The notes beneath the pieces were generated by a model, which was not told the origin of the DNA, ran no database searches, and saw nothing but the letters and a program-made list of their open reading frames with translations. The position numbers and the translations under genes were made by a program. Shown here piece after piece: positions 47,226-55,592 of a stretch of DNA of 64,000 nt. The stretch is taken from NCBI GenBank assembly GCA_902551985.1, contig CACDFI010000007.1, positions 24,880-88,879 on the forward strand, in the 5' to 3' direction. Source of the DNA: an uncultured Pelagibacteraceae bacterium. GTDB taxonomy: Bacteria; Pseudomonadota; Alphaproteobacteria; Pelagibacterales; Pelagibacteraceae. The number at the start of each line of letters is the position of its first letter. Within the stretch, counting starts at the first letter, position 1.

Positions 47226-48176
47226 TTTTACTTTTTTACTATCTTCAAGTTTACCATCAAAAAAATCAAAAATATTTTGTACAGTTTCTATTGCCATTCT
47301 AGTCATGCACTCTTCGGTAAATGCTGCTGCATGAGGGCTAAGGAAAACTTTTTCATTTTTTAATAATGGATTGTCAGCTTCCGGGGGCTCTACTTCAAAT
47401 ACATCGATACCTGCTCCAAAAATTAGGTTCTCCTTTAATGCTCTATCTAAGTCTTTCTCATTTATAATTCCACCTCTTGCAGCATTTATGATGATGCAAT
47501 TTTTTTTCATAGTTTTAAGAAGTTCATAATTTATGATATTTTTAGTTTGATCAGTTAAAGGTATATGGAGTGACACAGCATCCATATCTTTTATAGTTTC
47601 TGATAAATCTTCAACTTTTTTTCCACCCATTTTGCTTATTGTTTCTGCATCTACAAATGGATCATAAACAAAAACATTCATTTCAAATCCTAAACATCTT
47701 TTAATCAATGCTTTTCCAATTCTTCCAAAACCAGCTATAAGAATATTTTTGTTCCAAATCTCTATTGTTTTTGGCAGTTTATTTCTATCAGTAAATTTTC
47801 CACTTTTGACTGATTGATCGTACATATTTTTTCTTTTTGATATACTTAAAAGCATGAAAAGAACATGTTCTGCAACCGCTACAGCATTTGCTGTTGCAGT
47901 TATCGCTACATCGATATTTCTTTTTTTACAGCTATCTAAATCAATATTGTCGTAACCAACTCCATGTCTAGAAATTATTTTAAGTTTTTTTGCATTTTCA
48001 ATTGCTTCTGCAGGCAAAATTGATGTTCTTAAAGACATTGCATCAGCATCTATAATTTTTTGTTTAACATTTTCAACGCTTAAATCCTCAACTACCTCGT
48101 AAGTATAGTTACTATTACTTTTTAATAATTCCATACCTTTTTCATGAATAGGTTGGACTATGAGAATTTTTTTCAT
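47220..48176 (-). CDS. D-isomer-specific 2-hydroxyacid dehydrogenase
   Basis: A 318-residue NAD-dependent dehydrogenase. The cofactor motif is GFGRIGKALIKRC, the Arg is in NAARGGIINEKDL, the Glu in GIDVFEVEPP, and the catalytic His in SPHAAAFTEECMTRMA. It resembles phosphoglycerate dehydrogenase-type enzymes without the ACT domain, so serine synthesis is less likely than reduction or oxidation of a sugar-derived hydroxyacid. It follows the phytanoyl-CoA-dioxygenase-like gene on the same strand by 15 bases. Confidence 0.87.
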   Translation of the reverse strand: MKKILIVQPIHEKGMELLKSNSNYTYEVVEDLSVENVKQKIIDADAMSLRTSILPAEAIENAKKLKIISRHGVGYDNIDLDSCKKRNIDVAITATANAVAVAEHVLFMLLSISKRKNMYDQSVKSGKFTDRNKLPKTIEIWNKNILIAGFGRIGKALIKRCLGFEMNVFVYDPFVDAETISKMGGKKVEDLSETIKDMDAVSLHIPLTDQTKNIINYELLKTMKKNCIIINAARGGIINEKDLDRALKENLIFGAGIDVFEVEPPEADNPLLKNEKVFLSPHAAAFTEECMTRMAIETVQNIFDFFDGKLEDSKKVKL

Positions 48177-48191
48177 AATTTAAAAATGAAA

Positions 48192-49181
48192 TTATATTAA
48201 TCTAGCAAGATCTCTTTTACTATTTTTAAATGTTGGAAGTGGATATTTAAATGCGAATTTTCTAGGTATACATTTATTTTTCGCTTTCTCCCATAAAGAG
48301 ATCCATTGCTTATAATTATGAATAGTAATATTTTTTTTATTTCTGCTTCTTACGTAAAAATTTGGTAGAGGCTTTCTACCAGATGGAGTCCCGGCTCTGT
48401 TATATCTTAAGTCAGCACTTATTCTAAAATCGTTAGATCTATTAGGTAAAGAACAATGTATTGAGTGTTTGTGTAAAATAATTATATCACCCACATTTGC
48501 TTCCAAAAAAATTGGCTTAAATTTATCAAGTAATTTACTACCTTTTATCTCGACCTGACCTTTATATCCAGACACATGATTTAATAAACCCAGTTTGTTT
48601 ATTTCTTTAACGGTAATCATACATCCGTTATTTTTGGTAGTTTTTGTAAATGGTATCCAAACGGTCACCATATCTGTCAATCTTTGTCCAACAGATGATA
48701 ATACTGCTGCGTCTTGGTGCCAAGGAGTTCTACCTGAAAGTCCATCATGAACAGAGTGTCTAGGCAGTTTACTTTCTGGTTGTTTAATTCTTGTATTCTG
48801 AACAGGATTAGAAAGAATCTCAGATCCTAATAATTGTTCTACAACATCTAAAATTTTTTTATGGTTTATTAAGTTCCATAAAGATTGTGATGCAAAGTAA
48901 TCACTATCTTTTTTCACATTATCTCTTGGTAGTCTGGTATTAAAATGTTGGTCAAGATCATAAATATTTAATTTTGATATATAGGTATATTTTCTTTTAA
49001 AATCATATTTAAAAACTTTTTCTCTCATATGTCTGGGCGCAAACTTATTAACTAGATTGTCCATTACATATTCCATATCGTTTAAAATAGGTTTTAAATC
49101 TTTATTGAAATTAAGAATATTTTTTACCCTAAGATATCCATCTCTATCTAAAATTTTCTTTAGTTCGCTATTAGTTTGCAT
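48192..49181 (-). CDS. Phytanoyl-CoA dioxygenase-like 2OG/Fe(II) oxygenase
   Basis: A 329-residue PhyH-family protein. The iron triad is His155 and Asp157 (PWHQDAAVL) plus His242 (IHCSLPNRS), and Arg253 (DFRISADLRY) would hold 2-oxoglutarate. Members hydroxylate varied small molecules; the substrate is unknown. Its start overlaps the end of a second, unrelated 2OG oxygenase by 11 bases, so both are co-expressed. Confidence 0.87.
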   Translation of the reverse strand: MQTNSELKKILDRDGYLRVKNILNFNKDLKPILNDMEYVMDNLVNKFAPRHMREKVFKYDFKRKYTYISKLNIYDLDQHFNTRLPRDNVKKDSDYFASQSLWNLINHKKILDVVEQLLGSEILSNPVQNTRIKQPESKLPRHSVHDGLSGRTPWHQDAAVLSSVGQRLTDMVTVWIPFTKTTKNNGCMITVKEINKLGLLNHVSGYKGQVEIKGSKLLDKFKPIFLEANVGDIIILHKHSIHCSLPNRSNDFRISADLRYNRAGTPSGRKPLPNFYVRSRNKKNITIHNYKQWISLWEKAKNKCIPRKFAFKYPLPTFKNSKRDLARLI

Positions 49182-50046
49182 GATTACCAGATTTTAGCAG
49201 ATAATTTGAATCATGAAAAGATGTGAGCATTCTTTTTTTAGTCGCAACTATATAAGGGTGATATTCAAAATTTTTATATTTCCATATAACAGGTTTATCA
49301 AATGCATAGCTTCCATAAATAAAAAATCTTTTTGGACAGTTTTTTTCCTTAAATCGTGTTACTCCATGATAAGAATTAGGAGTAGATTTAAAGAAAATTA
49401 CACTTCCCTGTTTTGGTGTAAATTCCATCAATTTATCAAGTTCATTATTTTTGGGAAATCTTCTAAAACTTTTTCTGAGGTTTTTGTTAGCTTTTTTTTT
49501 GTATAGAGTAAGAGACCCACCATTTTTTTTTGGTATATCAGTTAAATAGATCAAAAAATTATATATTCTATTTATATCATCTCTATGCGGTCTCAATCTA
49601 TACCCTCCTTTAGATACTGAAAAATCAATATCTAGATTTAAATTTGGGTTTTTATAATTTTTACCAAGCAGTCTTTTTAGCTCTTTAGAATTTACTTTTC
49701 TTTTTAATGTATATTTTTTTTGATTAAATTTTTTTGGTTTAAACAAACTTTCCCAAGTATTTGCCTTAAACTCTGTTTTAAATTTGTTATCAATTTTCTT
49801 ATAAAATGATTCTGTGTTGAAAGTAGCAAAAAGTTTTTTTGAGATTTTAGAACTTGAAATATATTTGTTGAAATTTTTTGATCCTTTATTAATTCTACTC
49901 CTACCTCCCATAATCATATCGTCAAAATTTTTTGATTTACTAATCTCGTCAATCAAATAATTACATATTTTTTTACTGATAATTTTTTCTCCTACAATAA
50001 TGGGAAAGTTTGATTTAATCTTCTTTAGTTTGTTAATTTTCAGCAT
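49171..50046 (-). CDS. 2OG/Fe(II) oxygenase, prolyl-4-hydroxylase-like
   Basis: A 291-residue basic protein. The double-stranded beta-helix core shows His154 and Asp156 (RPHRDDINR), then LIYLTDIPKKNGGSLTLYKK, His227 (SYHGVTRF) and Arg240 (KRFFIYGSY), the complete iron and 2OG ligand set. It could act on a sugar, lipid or protein; it resembles 2OG-FeII Oxy_3/4 proteins of marine bacteria. It directly follows the PanE-like gene (ATG at 50046, stop of the former at 50047). Confidence 0.83.
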   Translation of the reverse strand: MLKINKLKKIKSNFPIIVGEKIISKKICNYLIDEISKSKNFDDMIMGGRSRINKGSKNFNKYISSSKISKKLFATFNTESFYKKIDNKFKTEFKANTWESLFKPKKFNQKKYTLKRKVNSKELKRLLGKNYKNPNLNLDIDFSVSKGGYRLRPHRDDINRIYNFLIYLTDIPKKNGGSLTLYKKKANKNLRKSFRRFPKNNELDKLMEFTPKQGSVIFFKSTPNSYHGVTRFKEKNCPKRFFIYGSYAFDKPVIWKYKNFEYHPYIVATKKRMLTSFHDSNYLLKSGNHAN

Positions 50047-50991
50047 TTAGCTGTACATACCCTCTTTTACTTTAATCATTTTGTACATAAGATCATTTAA
50101 TGGTGTAGCTATTCCATGTTTTTTTCCTATTTTAGATACAGCTCCACTTATGAAATCAATTTCAGTTTTTCTTTTGTAAAGTACATCAAAAGCCATTGAG
50201 GACTTATTTGTTTGTTTTGAATCAACAATTTTATTAAACATAAATAAACACTCATCTTCAGAAACATTAACACCATCTGCCAAAGCAACTTCTCTTGTTT
50301 CTAAAATAATTTCTTTACCTAAATTTCTAGATACGTCGTTGGCATTATTATTTATGTAAAGATCAGTATGATGTAGATTAAAAATAGCTGAAAGTGGCCC
50401 TATTGCGGTTAAAGCAAAAAGTTTCATCCATTTTCTTTTTTTTACATCCTCAGCTGCAATCATTTCTAAATTATGTGCTGTAAATGTGTCTGCAATTTCT
50501 GTTATTCTATCTGTTATTCCACCATCATATTCTCCAATCCAAGAAGGTAAAGCTGCATGGTTCATAATATGACCAGGGCCTAAGATATTTGATGCTTGAG
50601 TTGTTGTTCCCCCAATTACTTTTTCATCGCCAACAATACTTTTAATTATTGCTTCATGCCCAATTCCATTTTGAAAAGACATAAAAACTGTTTTATCTCC
50701 AATAATGTTTTTAATACTTTTTAAAGCAGTTTCTAGAGCTGTTGCTTTACACATTACTATTACAGCATCTACTTTTCCAATTGTAGATGGATCTGATGTT
50801 GCTGGTACTTTTATAAATCTATCGCCACCATGACCATCCATCTTAAGGCCTTTTTTATTTAAGGTTTCTACATGTTCTTTCCAAACATCAATCAGAGTTA
50901 CATCTAATCCTTTTTCTGCAAGCAAACCTCCAAACAAACACCCCATTGCACCTGCACCAAGAACAGCAACTTTTAAATCTTTATTTACCAT
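50047..50991 (-). CDS. Ketopantoate reductase-like protein (ApbA/PanE family)
   Basis: A 314-residue NADPH dehydrogenase. The N-terminal motif is VLGAGAMGCLFGGLLAEKG; the C-terminal domain has RKWMKLFALTAIGPLSAIF with the family Lys, but the usual Asn (NxxxNP) is replaced, and KSSMAFDVLYKRKTEIDFI. PanE reduces ketopantoate, but ApbA/PanE homologues in catabolic clusters may act on other 2-keto acids. The degenerate PanB homologue three genes away makes a true pantothenate role doubtful. A palindrome lies directly upstream. Confidence 0.82.
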   Translation of the reverse strand: MVNKDLKVAVLGAGAMGCLFGGLLAEKGLDVTLIDVWKEHVETLNKKGLKMDGHGGDRFIKVPATSDPSTIGKVDAVIVMCKATALETALKSIKNIIGDKTVFMSFQNGIGHEAIIKSIVGDEKVIGGTTTQASNILGPGHIMNHAALPSWIGEYDGGITDRITEIADTFTAHNLEMIAAEDVKKRKWMKLFALTAIGPLSAIFNLHHTDLYINNNANDVSRNLGKEIILETREVALADGVNVSEDECLFMFNKIVDSKQTNKSSMAFDVLYKRKTEIDFISGAVSKIGKKHGIATPLNDLMYKMIKVKEGMYS

Positions 50992-51011
50992 TTTATTTTA
51001 AATATATTATG

Positions 51012-51037
51012 TATAGATATTATATATATTATCTATA
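51012..51037. promoter_or_regulatory. Inverted repeat in the divergent promoter of the PanE-like and DUF1907 genes
   Basis: TATAGATA (51012-51019) and TATCTATA (51030-51037) form a perfect 8-base inverted repeat around a 10-base AT spacer. The site lies in an 82-base intergenic region between divergent starts. A direct repeat TGCAATAT follows at 51045-51052 and 51057-51064. This fits an operator for a dimeric regulator, such as the winged-helix protein encoded one gene downstream; the low complexity of the region lowers confidence. Confidence 0.45.
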
Positions 51038-51073
51038 GACATTTTGCAATATATAATGCAATATTATTAAATC

Positions 51074-52042
51074 ATGAAATTAAATATAGAGAAAGGAATT
51101 TTTAAAACTTTTGATTTAATAGATATTGCAAATGCATTAAGAATTGGACTTGCTAATAATTACAAAGATGTTGAAGTAGATGTAGTTGAGTGTCCAAATC
51201 TTAGACATTGGGATTGCCCTTCTGAAGGTATTAGCGGCAATCAAAAAATAATCGATGTAGGAGGAGAGCCTTATATGCATGATAAAAATTACATCGGTAC
51301 TGAATTTGATTATCAAGAGATTTCAAAAAGAATAAATTCTTCAAAATCCTATGCTCTTGGAGCAGGCTCTGGTGCTATGTCATGTTTGGAAGGGCATTGT
51401 GGAGAATTAATTATAAATGAGAATTTAATTACTGAAGAGTCTAAATCTATCATTGCAATGGTTGGAAAAAATAAAGAATGTATAGTTAAAGATTATAAAG
51501 CAAAAAAACATGGGGGACTTGGCAACATCTACTATAGCGATGGAAAAGAAGGAAGGGTAATAAGAATTAATATTAAAAAAAGAATTGGAAAACAAGGATC
51601 TTTACCTCAGTCAATAAGACAAGCATTGTTAGAAAATTTAGATATTTCTAATAACAATCACATAGCTCTTGCTGGTGTTTTTAGAATTTTAAATGGAAAA
51701 ATACGATCACACGTACAACCCGATTATGAAGATATCAAACACGATTATTATGATTCAAATTTAATGAAATGTACTAAAGACTTCCTACAATTTTATGAAC
51801 CAGTTGGTCCTGAATTGCAATGTTACTCTGTTTTGTGGACCGGAGATCCAACTGGTGGAAAACTTAATTTAAGAGAGTCTGGAGAACATACCCATTTTCA
51901 TTCTTATGAAAATAAAAAATATGCAGGTCATTACCATTTTGATGTAACCCCAGATGAAATAGAATATGTAGGATATTTTAATACTGCAAGTGAAGTTCAC
52001 AGAGTAAATAATATATATAAAGAATTAGCTAACAAAAATTAG
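51074..52042 (+). CDS. DUF1907 (C11orf54/PTD012-like) zinc protein
   Basis: A 322-residue protein matching the DUF1907 family of human C11orf54. It has IIDVGGEPYMHD, KSYALGAGSGAM, GVFRILNGKIRSHVQPDYED, and the zinc motif HxHx9H at His274, His276 and His286, followed by YHFDVTPDEIEYVGYF. The human protein shows ester hydrolase activity in vitro; the bacterial role is unknown. It heads a plus-strand run with a winged-helix protein and a PanB-like protein and is divergent from the PanE-like gene. Confidence 0.85.
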   Translation: MKLNIEKGIFKTFDLIDIANALRIGLANNYKDVEVDVVECPNLRHWDCPSEGISGNQKIIDVGGEPYMHDKNYIGTEFDYQEISKRINSSKSYALGAGSGAMSCLEGHCGELIINENLITEESKSIIAMVGKNKECIVKDYKAKKHGGLGNIYYSDGKEGRVIRINIKKRIGKQGSLPQSIRQALLENLDISNNNHIALAGVFRILNGKIRSHVQPDYEDIKHDYYDSNLMKCTKDFLQFYEPVGPELQCYSVLWTGDPTGGKLNLRESGEHTHFHSYENKKYAGHYHFDVTPDEIEYVGYFNTASEVHRVNNIYKELANKN

Positions 52043-52078
52043 ATTGAATAGAAATTTCAATTATATAAAATTAATTAG

Positions 52079-52495
52079 ATGAAGAGGCAATTTAGGTACC
52101 CAAAGCATTTTGAAGAACAAAAAAAACTTTCTAAATCTACAAAAAAAAGAATTCAAATGGCCGAAGTTTCTCTTGGAGACTTCACTGGTAGGTTAAAAAA
52201 TGATTTACTTAACTGGTTTTCATTAACGCCTCAACATTGGATAATGTTGCACGCAGTAATGTTGGCTTATTTTAAAAACCAATCAATTACAAAAAACCAG
52301 CTTTTAAAAGTGATTGAAAAATCTTACCTAACTTCAAATATTTATATCGATACTGCTATTAAAAAAGGTTATTTTAGAATTATTAGAAATATAAAAGATA
52401 AAAGGTCAATTTTTATTCTTCCCTCAGTTATTACTATAAAAACATTTGAGGAGTTCATTGATAGAAGAGATCAGCTATACAAAGGGATAAAATGA
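52079..52495 (+). CDS. Small winged-helix (MarR-like) protein
   Basis: A 138-residue basic protein. Helices around TPQHWIMLHAVMLAYFKNQS and NQLLKVIEKSYLTSNIYIDT AIKKG-type residues are followed by a beta wing (IIRNIKDKRSIFILPS), the MarR arrangement. No close family was recognised. It lies between the DUF1907 gene and the PanB-like gene (4-base overlap), so it may be the local regulator. Confidence 0.6.
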   Translation: MKRQFRYPKHFEEQKKLSKSTKKRIQMAEVSLGDFTGRLKNDLLNWFSLTPQHWIMLHAVMLAYFKNQSITKNQLLKVIEKSYLTSNIYIDTAIKKGYFRIIRNIKDKRSIFILPSVITIKTFEEFIDRRDQLYKGIK

Positions 52496-53307
52496 AAAAA
52501 ATTTATACATGGGCAGCAAAACCTGCAAGTAGAACTTTAACAGTTGGCGATTTAAAAAATTCTAAAGGAAAAAAAAAATTTACCCAAGTTACAGCGAATA
52601 CTATTGAAGAAGCACATGCAGCTGAGCAGGCCGGATTTGATATGATTATATCTAATGCATTTAATGTTAAAAAAGCCAGAGAGGGTTCTAAAAATTTATT
52701 TTTAACTGCAGCATTAGTACTTAATAAATTTGTAACAGCAGATGATGTATTGAGAGGTGCTTTTGAGGCATTAGAGAATGGAGCTGATGCAGTAATGACA
52801 CCTAGAAGTATGAAAATTGTTGAAATGCTTGCAAACGAAGATGTTCCAGTTATGGGACATTTAGGTTTAGTACCAAGAAAATCTACATGGATAGGAGGTT
52901 TAAGAGCAGTTGGAAAAAATAGTAATGAAGCACATGATTTGTATTTAAAATTTAAAAGATTAGAGGATGCAGGAGCATTCTCAGCTGAATGTGAAGTAAT
53001 TCCCGAAAATGTAATGGGAGAGATTTCTAAAAGAACAAATATAGTTACAGTATCACTCGGCTCAGGAAAGTTTGCTGATGTAATGTACTTGTTTATGGAA
53101 GATATTTGTGGGGATACTGAAAATCCACCAAGACATTCAAAAGCTTATGGAAACTTAATAAAATTAAAAAATCAAATTAATCAAGAGAGAGTAAAAGCGC
53201 TCAAAGCATTTAAAAAAGATTCTATGTCAAATAAATTTCCTGGAAAGAAACAATCTATAAATTTAAATCAAAAAGAGTTTGAGCTATTTCTTGAGAAACT
53301 AGATTAA
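52492..53307 (+). CDS. Divergent PanB-like (ketopantoate hydroxymethyltransferase fold) protein
   Basis: A 271-residue TIM barrel. PanB-like segments are GHLGLVPRKSTWIGGLRAVG (122-141), LEDAGAFSAECEVIP (157-171) and the end of the barrel. Glu168 aligns with the PanB catalytic Glu, but the metal ligand Asp of VGDS (here ISNAF, 53-57), the second Asp (here LTAAL) and the KIE motif (here VMTPRS, 101-106) are absent. It is unlikely to make ketopantoate. Phosphoenolpyruvate mutase-type or aldolase chemistry is possible. It is convergent with the aldolase gene, sharing TTAA. Confidence 0.68.
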   Translation: MKKIYTWAAKPASRTLTVGDLKNSKGKKKFTQVTANTIEEAHAAEQAGFDMIISNAFNVKKAREGSKNLFLTAALVLNKFVTADDVLRGAFEALENGADAVMTPRSMKIVEMLANEDVPVMGHLGLVPRKSTWIGGLRAVGKNSNEAHDLYLKFKRLEDAGAFSAECEVIPENVMGEISKRTNIVTVSLGSGKFADVMYLFMEDICGDTENPPRHSKAYGNLIKLKNQINQERVKALKAFKKDSMSNKFPGKKQSINLNQKEFELFLEKLD

Positions 53308-54095
53308 TAAGTGTCAGACTCTTTTTTATTTATTGAGCCCTTCATTTTTTCTACAATTGCCTTTGCGCCTGCGCTCATAGCTCTTTGATCTGCACCAATT
53401 GTTACGAAGTTAAATCCTTTATCAATCATTTTTTGTGCATATTCTGTAGTTCCATTATGAATACCAGCAAATATATTATTTTTTTTTGCATGCTCTAAAA
53501 TTCTTAATATTTGAGAATAAGCTTTTGAATTTTCAGGTTTGTCAAATCCAGGTTTTTCTCCAATTGCTAGGCTTAAGTCAGCTGGACCAATATATATCCC
53601 ATCCACACCGTCAGTAGACATAATCTCATCTAATTTATCTAATGACTCCTTTGTCTCAATCATAGCTAATTTTAAAATCTCATCATTTGCATGTTCTGCG
53701 TAATCAGCACCACCATAAATTAATCCTCTAACTGGGCCAAAACTTCTATATCCTCTTGGAGGATACATGCATGCTTGTACAAATCTTTCTGCCTCTTCTT
53801 TATTACTTACCATAGGGCATATAATTCCATAACAACCAGCGTCTAAAATTTTCATTATTTGTCCTGGTTCATTCCAATTTACTCTGGCAAGAGGAGTTAC
53901 ATCAGTTGAAGAAATTGTTTGAAGCATTGGAAGTGCGTTTGTGTAATCAACAAGTCCATGTTGCATATCAACAGTCAGGGAGTCCCAACCTTGATGTGCC
54001 ATAACTTCTGCAGATACTGTACTAGGTATTTGTAACCAGCCGTTAACAACTGGCTTTCCTTCAGACATCATTTGTTTAACCTTATTTTTTCTCAT
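53304..54095 (-). CDS. HpcH/HpaI-family class II aldolase
   Basis: A 263-residue metal-dependent aldolase that forms or cleaves pyruvate-containing keto acids. Catalytic residues expected from HpaI are present: His46 (VDMQHG), Arg71 (ARVNWNEP), metal ligands Glu147 (IETKES) and Asp173 (IGPADLS), plus YPPRGYRSFGPVRG. It resembles 2-keto-3-deoxy-L-rhamnonate and hydroxy-oxoheptanedioate aldolases. It follows the aldehyde dehydrogenase (one-base overlap), so its aldehyde product could be oxidised by that enzyme. Confidence 0.9.
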   Translation of the reverse strand: MRKNKVKQMMSEGKPVVNGWLQIPSTVSAEVMAHQGWDSLTVDMQHGLVDYTNALPMLQTISSTDVTPLARVNWNEPGQIMKILDAGCYGIICPMVSNKEEAERFVQACMYPPRGYRSFGPVRGLIYGGADYAEHANDEILKLAMIETKESLDKLDEIMSTDGVDGIYIGPADLSLAIGEKPGFDKPENSKAYSQILRILEHAKKNNIFAGIHNGTTEYAQKMIDKGFNFVTIGADQRAMSAGAKAIVEKMKGSINKKESDTY

Positions 54096-55537
54096 TAATA
54101 ATTAAGACCAAAATGAGTATATTTAATATTTAAATAGTCCTTTATAGCCATTGATCCACCCTCTCTGCCATAACCTGTCTGCTTGATACCTCCAAAAGGA
54201 ACTTCTGCAAACGCAATAGTAGGATGATTTACTGCACATGTTCCAGTTTCCATTTTTTCTGAGACTTTGTGAGCTTTTTCTAAAGAATTTGTATAAATAT
54301 AGCTTGCTAAACCTAAGTCATTGTCGTTAGCTCTTTCAACAACTTCATCTGTATCTTTAAACGTTAGTAGTGGAACCAATGGTCCAAATGGTTCTTCTTT
54401 TGCAATTGTAAAGTTATCTTGAACATTGTCAAAAACAGTAGGTTCATAAAAATATCCTTTATTAAAACCTGATGGTCTCTTTCCACCGCATAAAACAGTT
54501 GCTCCTTCTTTTTTTGTTTTCTCGACTAATGCTTCTATTTCATTCAATCTCTTTTCTGTTGTTAATGGACCTAATATTGTGTCGTCATCCATTCCATTTC
54601 CAATTTTTAGTTTAGAAACTTTTTCAACTAATGTTTTTGCAAACTCATCTTTTTTCTTTTCATGGATATAAAATCTTGCCGGTGAGATACAAACTTGGCC
54701 GTTATTTCTAAATTTTGCCGTTATTGCCATATCTGTAACTTTATTTATATCTACATCATCAAAAACTATAAAAGGTGAGTGACCACTTAATTCCATTGTT
54801 ACTCTTTGAACTTTCTCAGCGGCTTGCTTTAAAATAAGTTTACCTACTCTAGTTGATCCAGTAATAGAAACTTTTTTTACTATATCAGAAGATATAAGTT
54901 GTGATGAAATTTGTGCTGGATCACCCGATAATAAATTAACAACACCTGGAGGAACTCCTGCATCATTTATAATATTCATAAGTTCCATTACACTACCTGG
55001 AGTAATAACATCTGGCTTACATATAACTGAGCACCCAGCTGCTAAGGCAGTTGAAATTTTTCTAGAAGATAGAACTATTGGAAAATTCCATGGTATTAAT
55101 CCTGCAACAACACCAACAGGCTCATACTTTACATACATTCTTGTGTGTTCAAATCTACTTTCAACTATCTGACCATATATTCTTTTTGTTTCTTCAGAAT
55201 TCCATTCAAAAATATCTGCTGCGCCCCCTACTTCTCCTTTAGCTTCTGAAAAAGGTTTTCCAACTTCCAATGTAAGCCATTTTGCCAGTACATCAGTTCT
55301 CTCTCTCATAAGATCTGCAATTTTTCTTATAATTTTTGATCTCTGCCAGGGTGGGGTATTTCTCCAAACTTCAAGACCTTTTTCAGCTGACTTAAGAGCT
55401 TTATTTACATCCTCTTCACCAGCTTTGGATGCTTTACCAATTACTTCTTCAGTAGCTGGATTCAATACATCATAAGTTTCATTATTTTGTGATTGTTGCC
55501 ATTTGCCATCAATGAATTGTCCAAATTTGCTATACAT
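54095..55537 (-). CDS. NAD(P)-dependent aldehyde dehydrogenase
   Basis: A 480-residue ALDH. It has PWNFPI (149-154), the catalytic Glu249 (MELSGHSPFIVFDD) and Cys283 (NNGQVCISPARFY), and FGGIKQTGYGREGG near the end. The succinate-semialdehyde or lactaldehyde group is most like it. ELSGHSP replaces the usual ELGGxxP. It is divergent from the IolD-like gene across 55 bases and followed by the HpcH aldolase, forming a small catabolic operon. Confidence 0.92.
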   Translation of the reverse strand: MYSKFGQFIDGKWQQSQNNETYDVLNPATEEVIGKASKAGEEDVNKALKSAEKGLEVWRNTPPWQRSKIIRKIADLMRERTDVLAKWLTLEVGKPFSEAKGEVGGAADIFEWNSEETKRIYGQIVESRFEHTRMYVKYEPVGVVAGLIPWNFPIVLSSRKISTALAAGCSVICKPDVITPGSVMELMNIINDAGVPPGVVNLLSGDPAQISSQLISSDIVKKVSITGSTRVGKLILKQAAEKVQRVTMELSGHSPFIVFDDVDINKVTDMAITAKFRNNGQVCISPARFYIHEKKKDEFAKTLVEKVSKLKIGNGMDDDTILGPLTTEKRLNEIEALVEKTKKEGATVLCGGKRPSGFNKGYFYEPTVFDNVQDNFTIAKEEPFGPLVPLLTFKDTDEVVERANDNDLGLASYIYTNSLEKAHKVSEKMETGTCAVNHPTIAFAEVPFGGIKQTGYGREGGSMAIKDYLNIKYTHFGLNY

Positions 55538-55592
55538 AATTTTTATTTTATGGTTAATTAGTTGAATTTTTGAGGAGAATATAACTAGAAAA

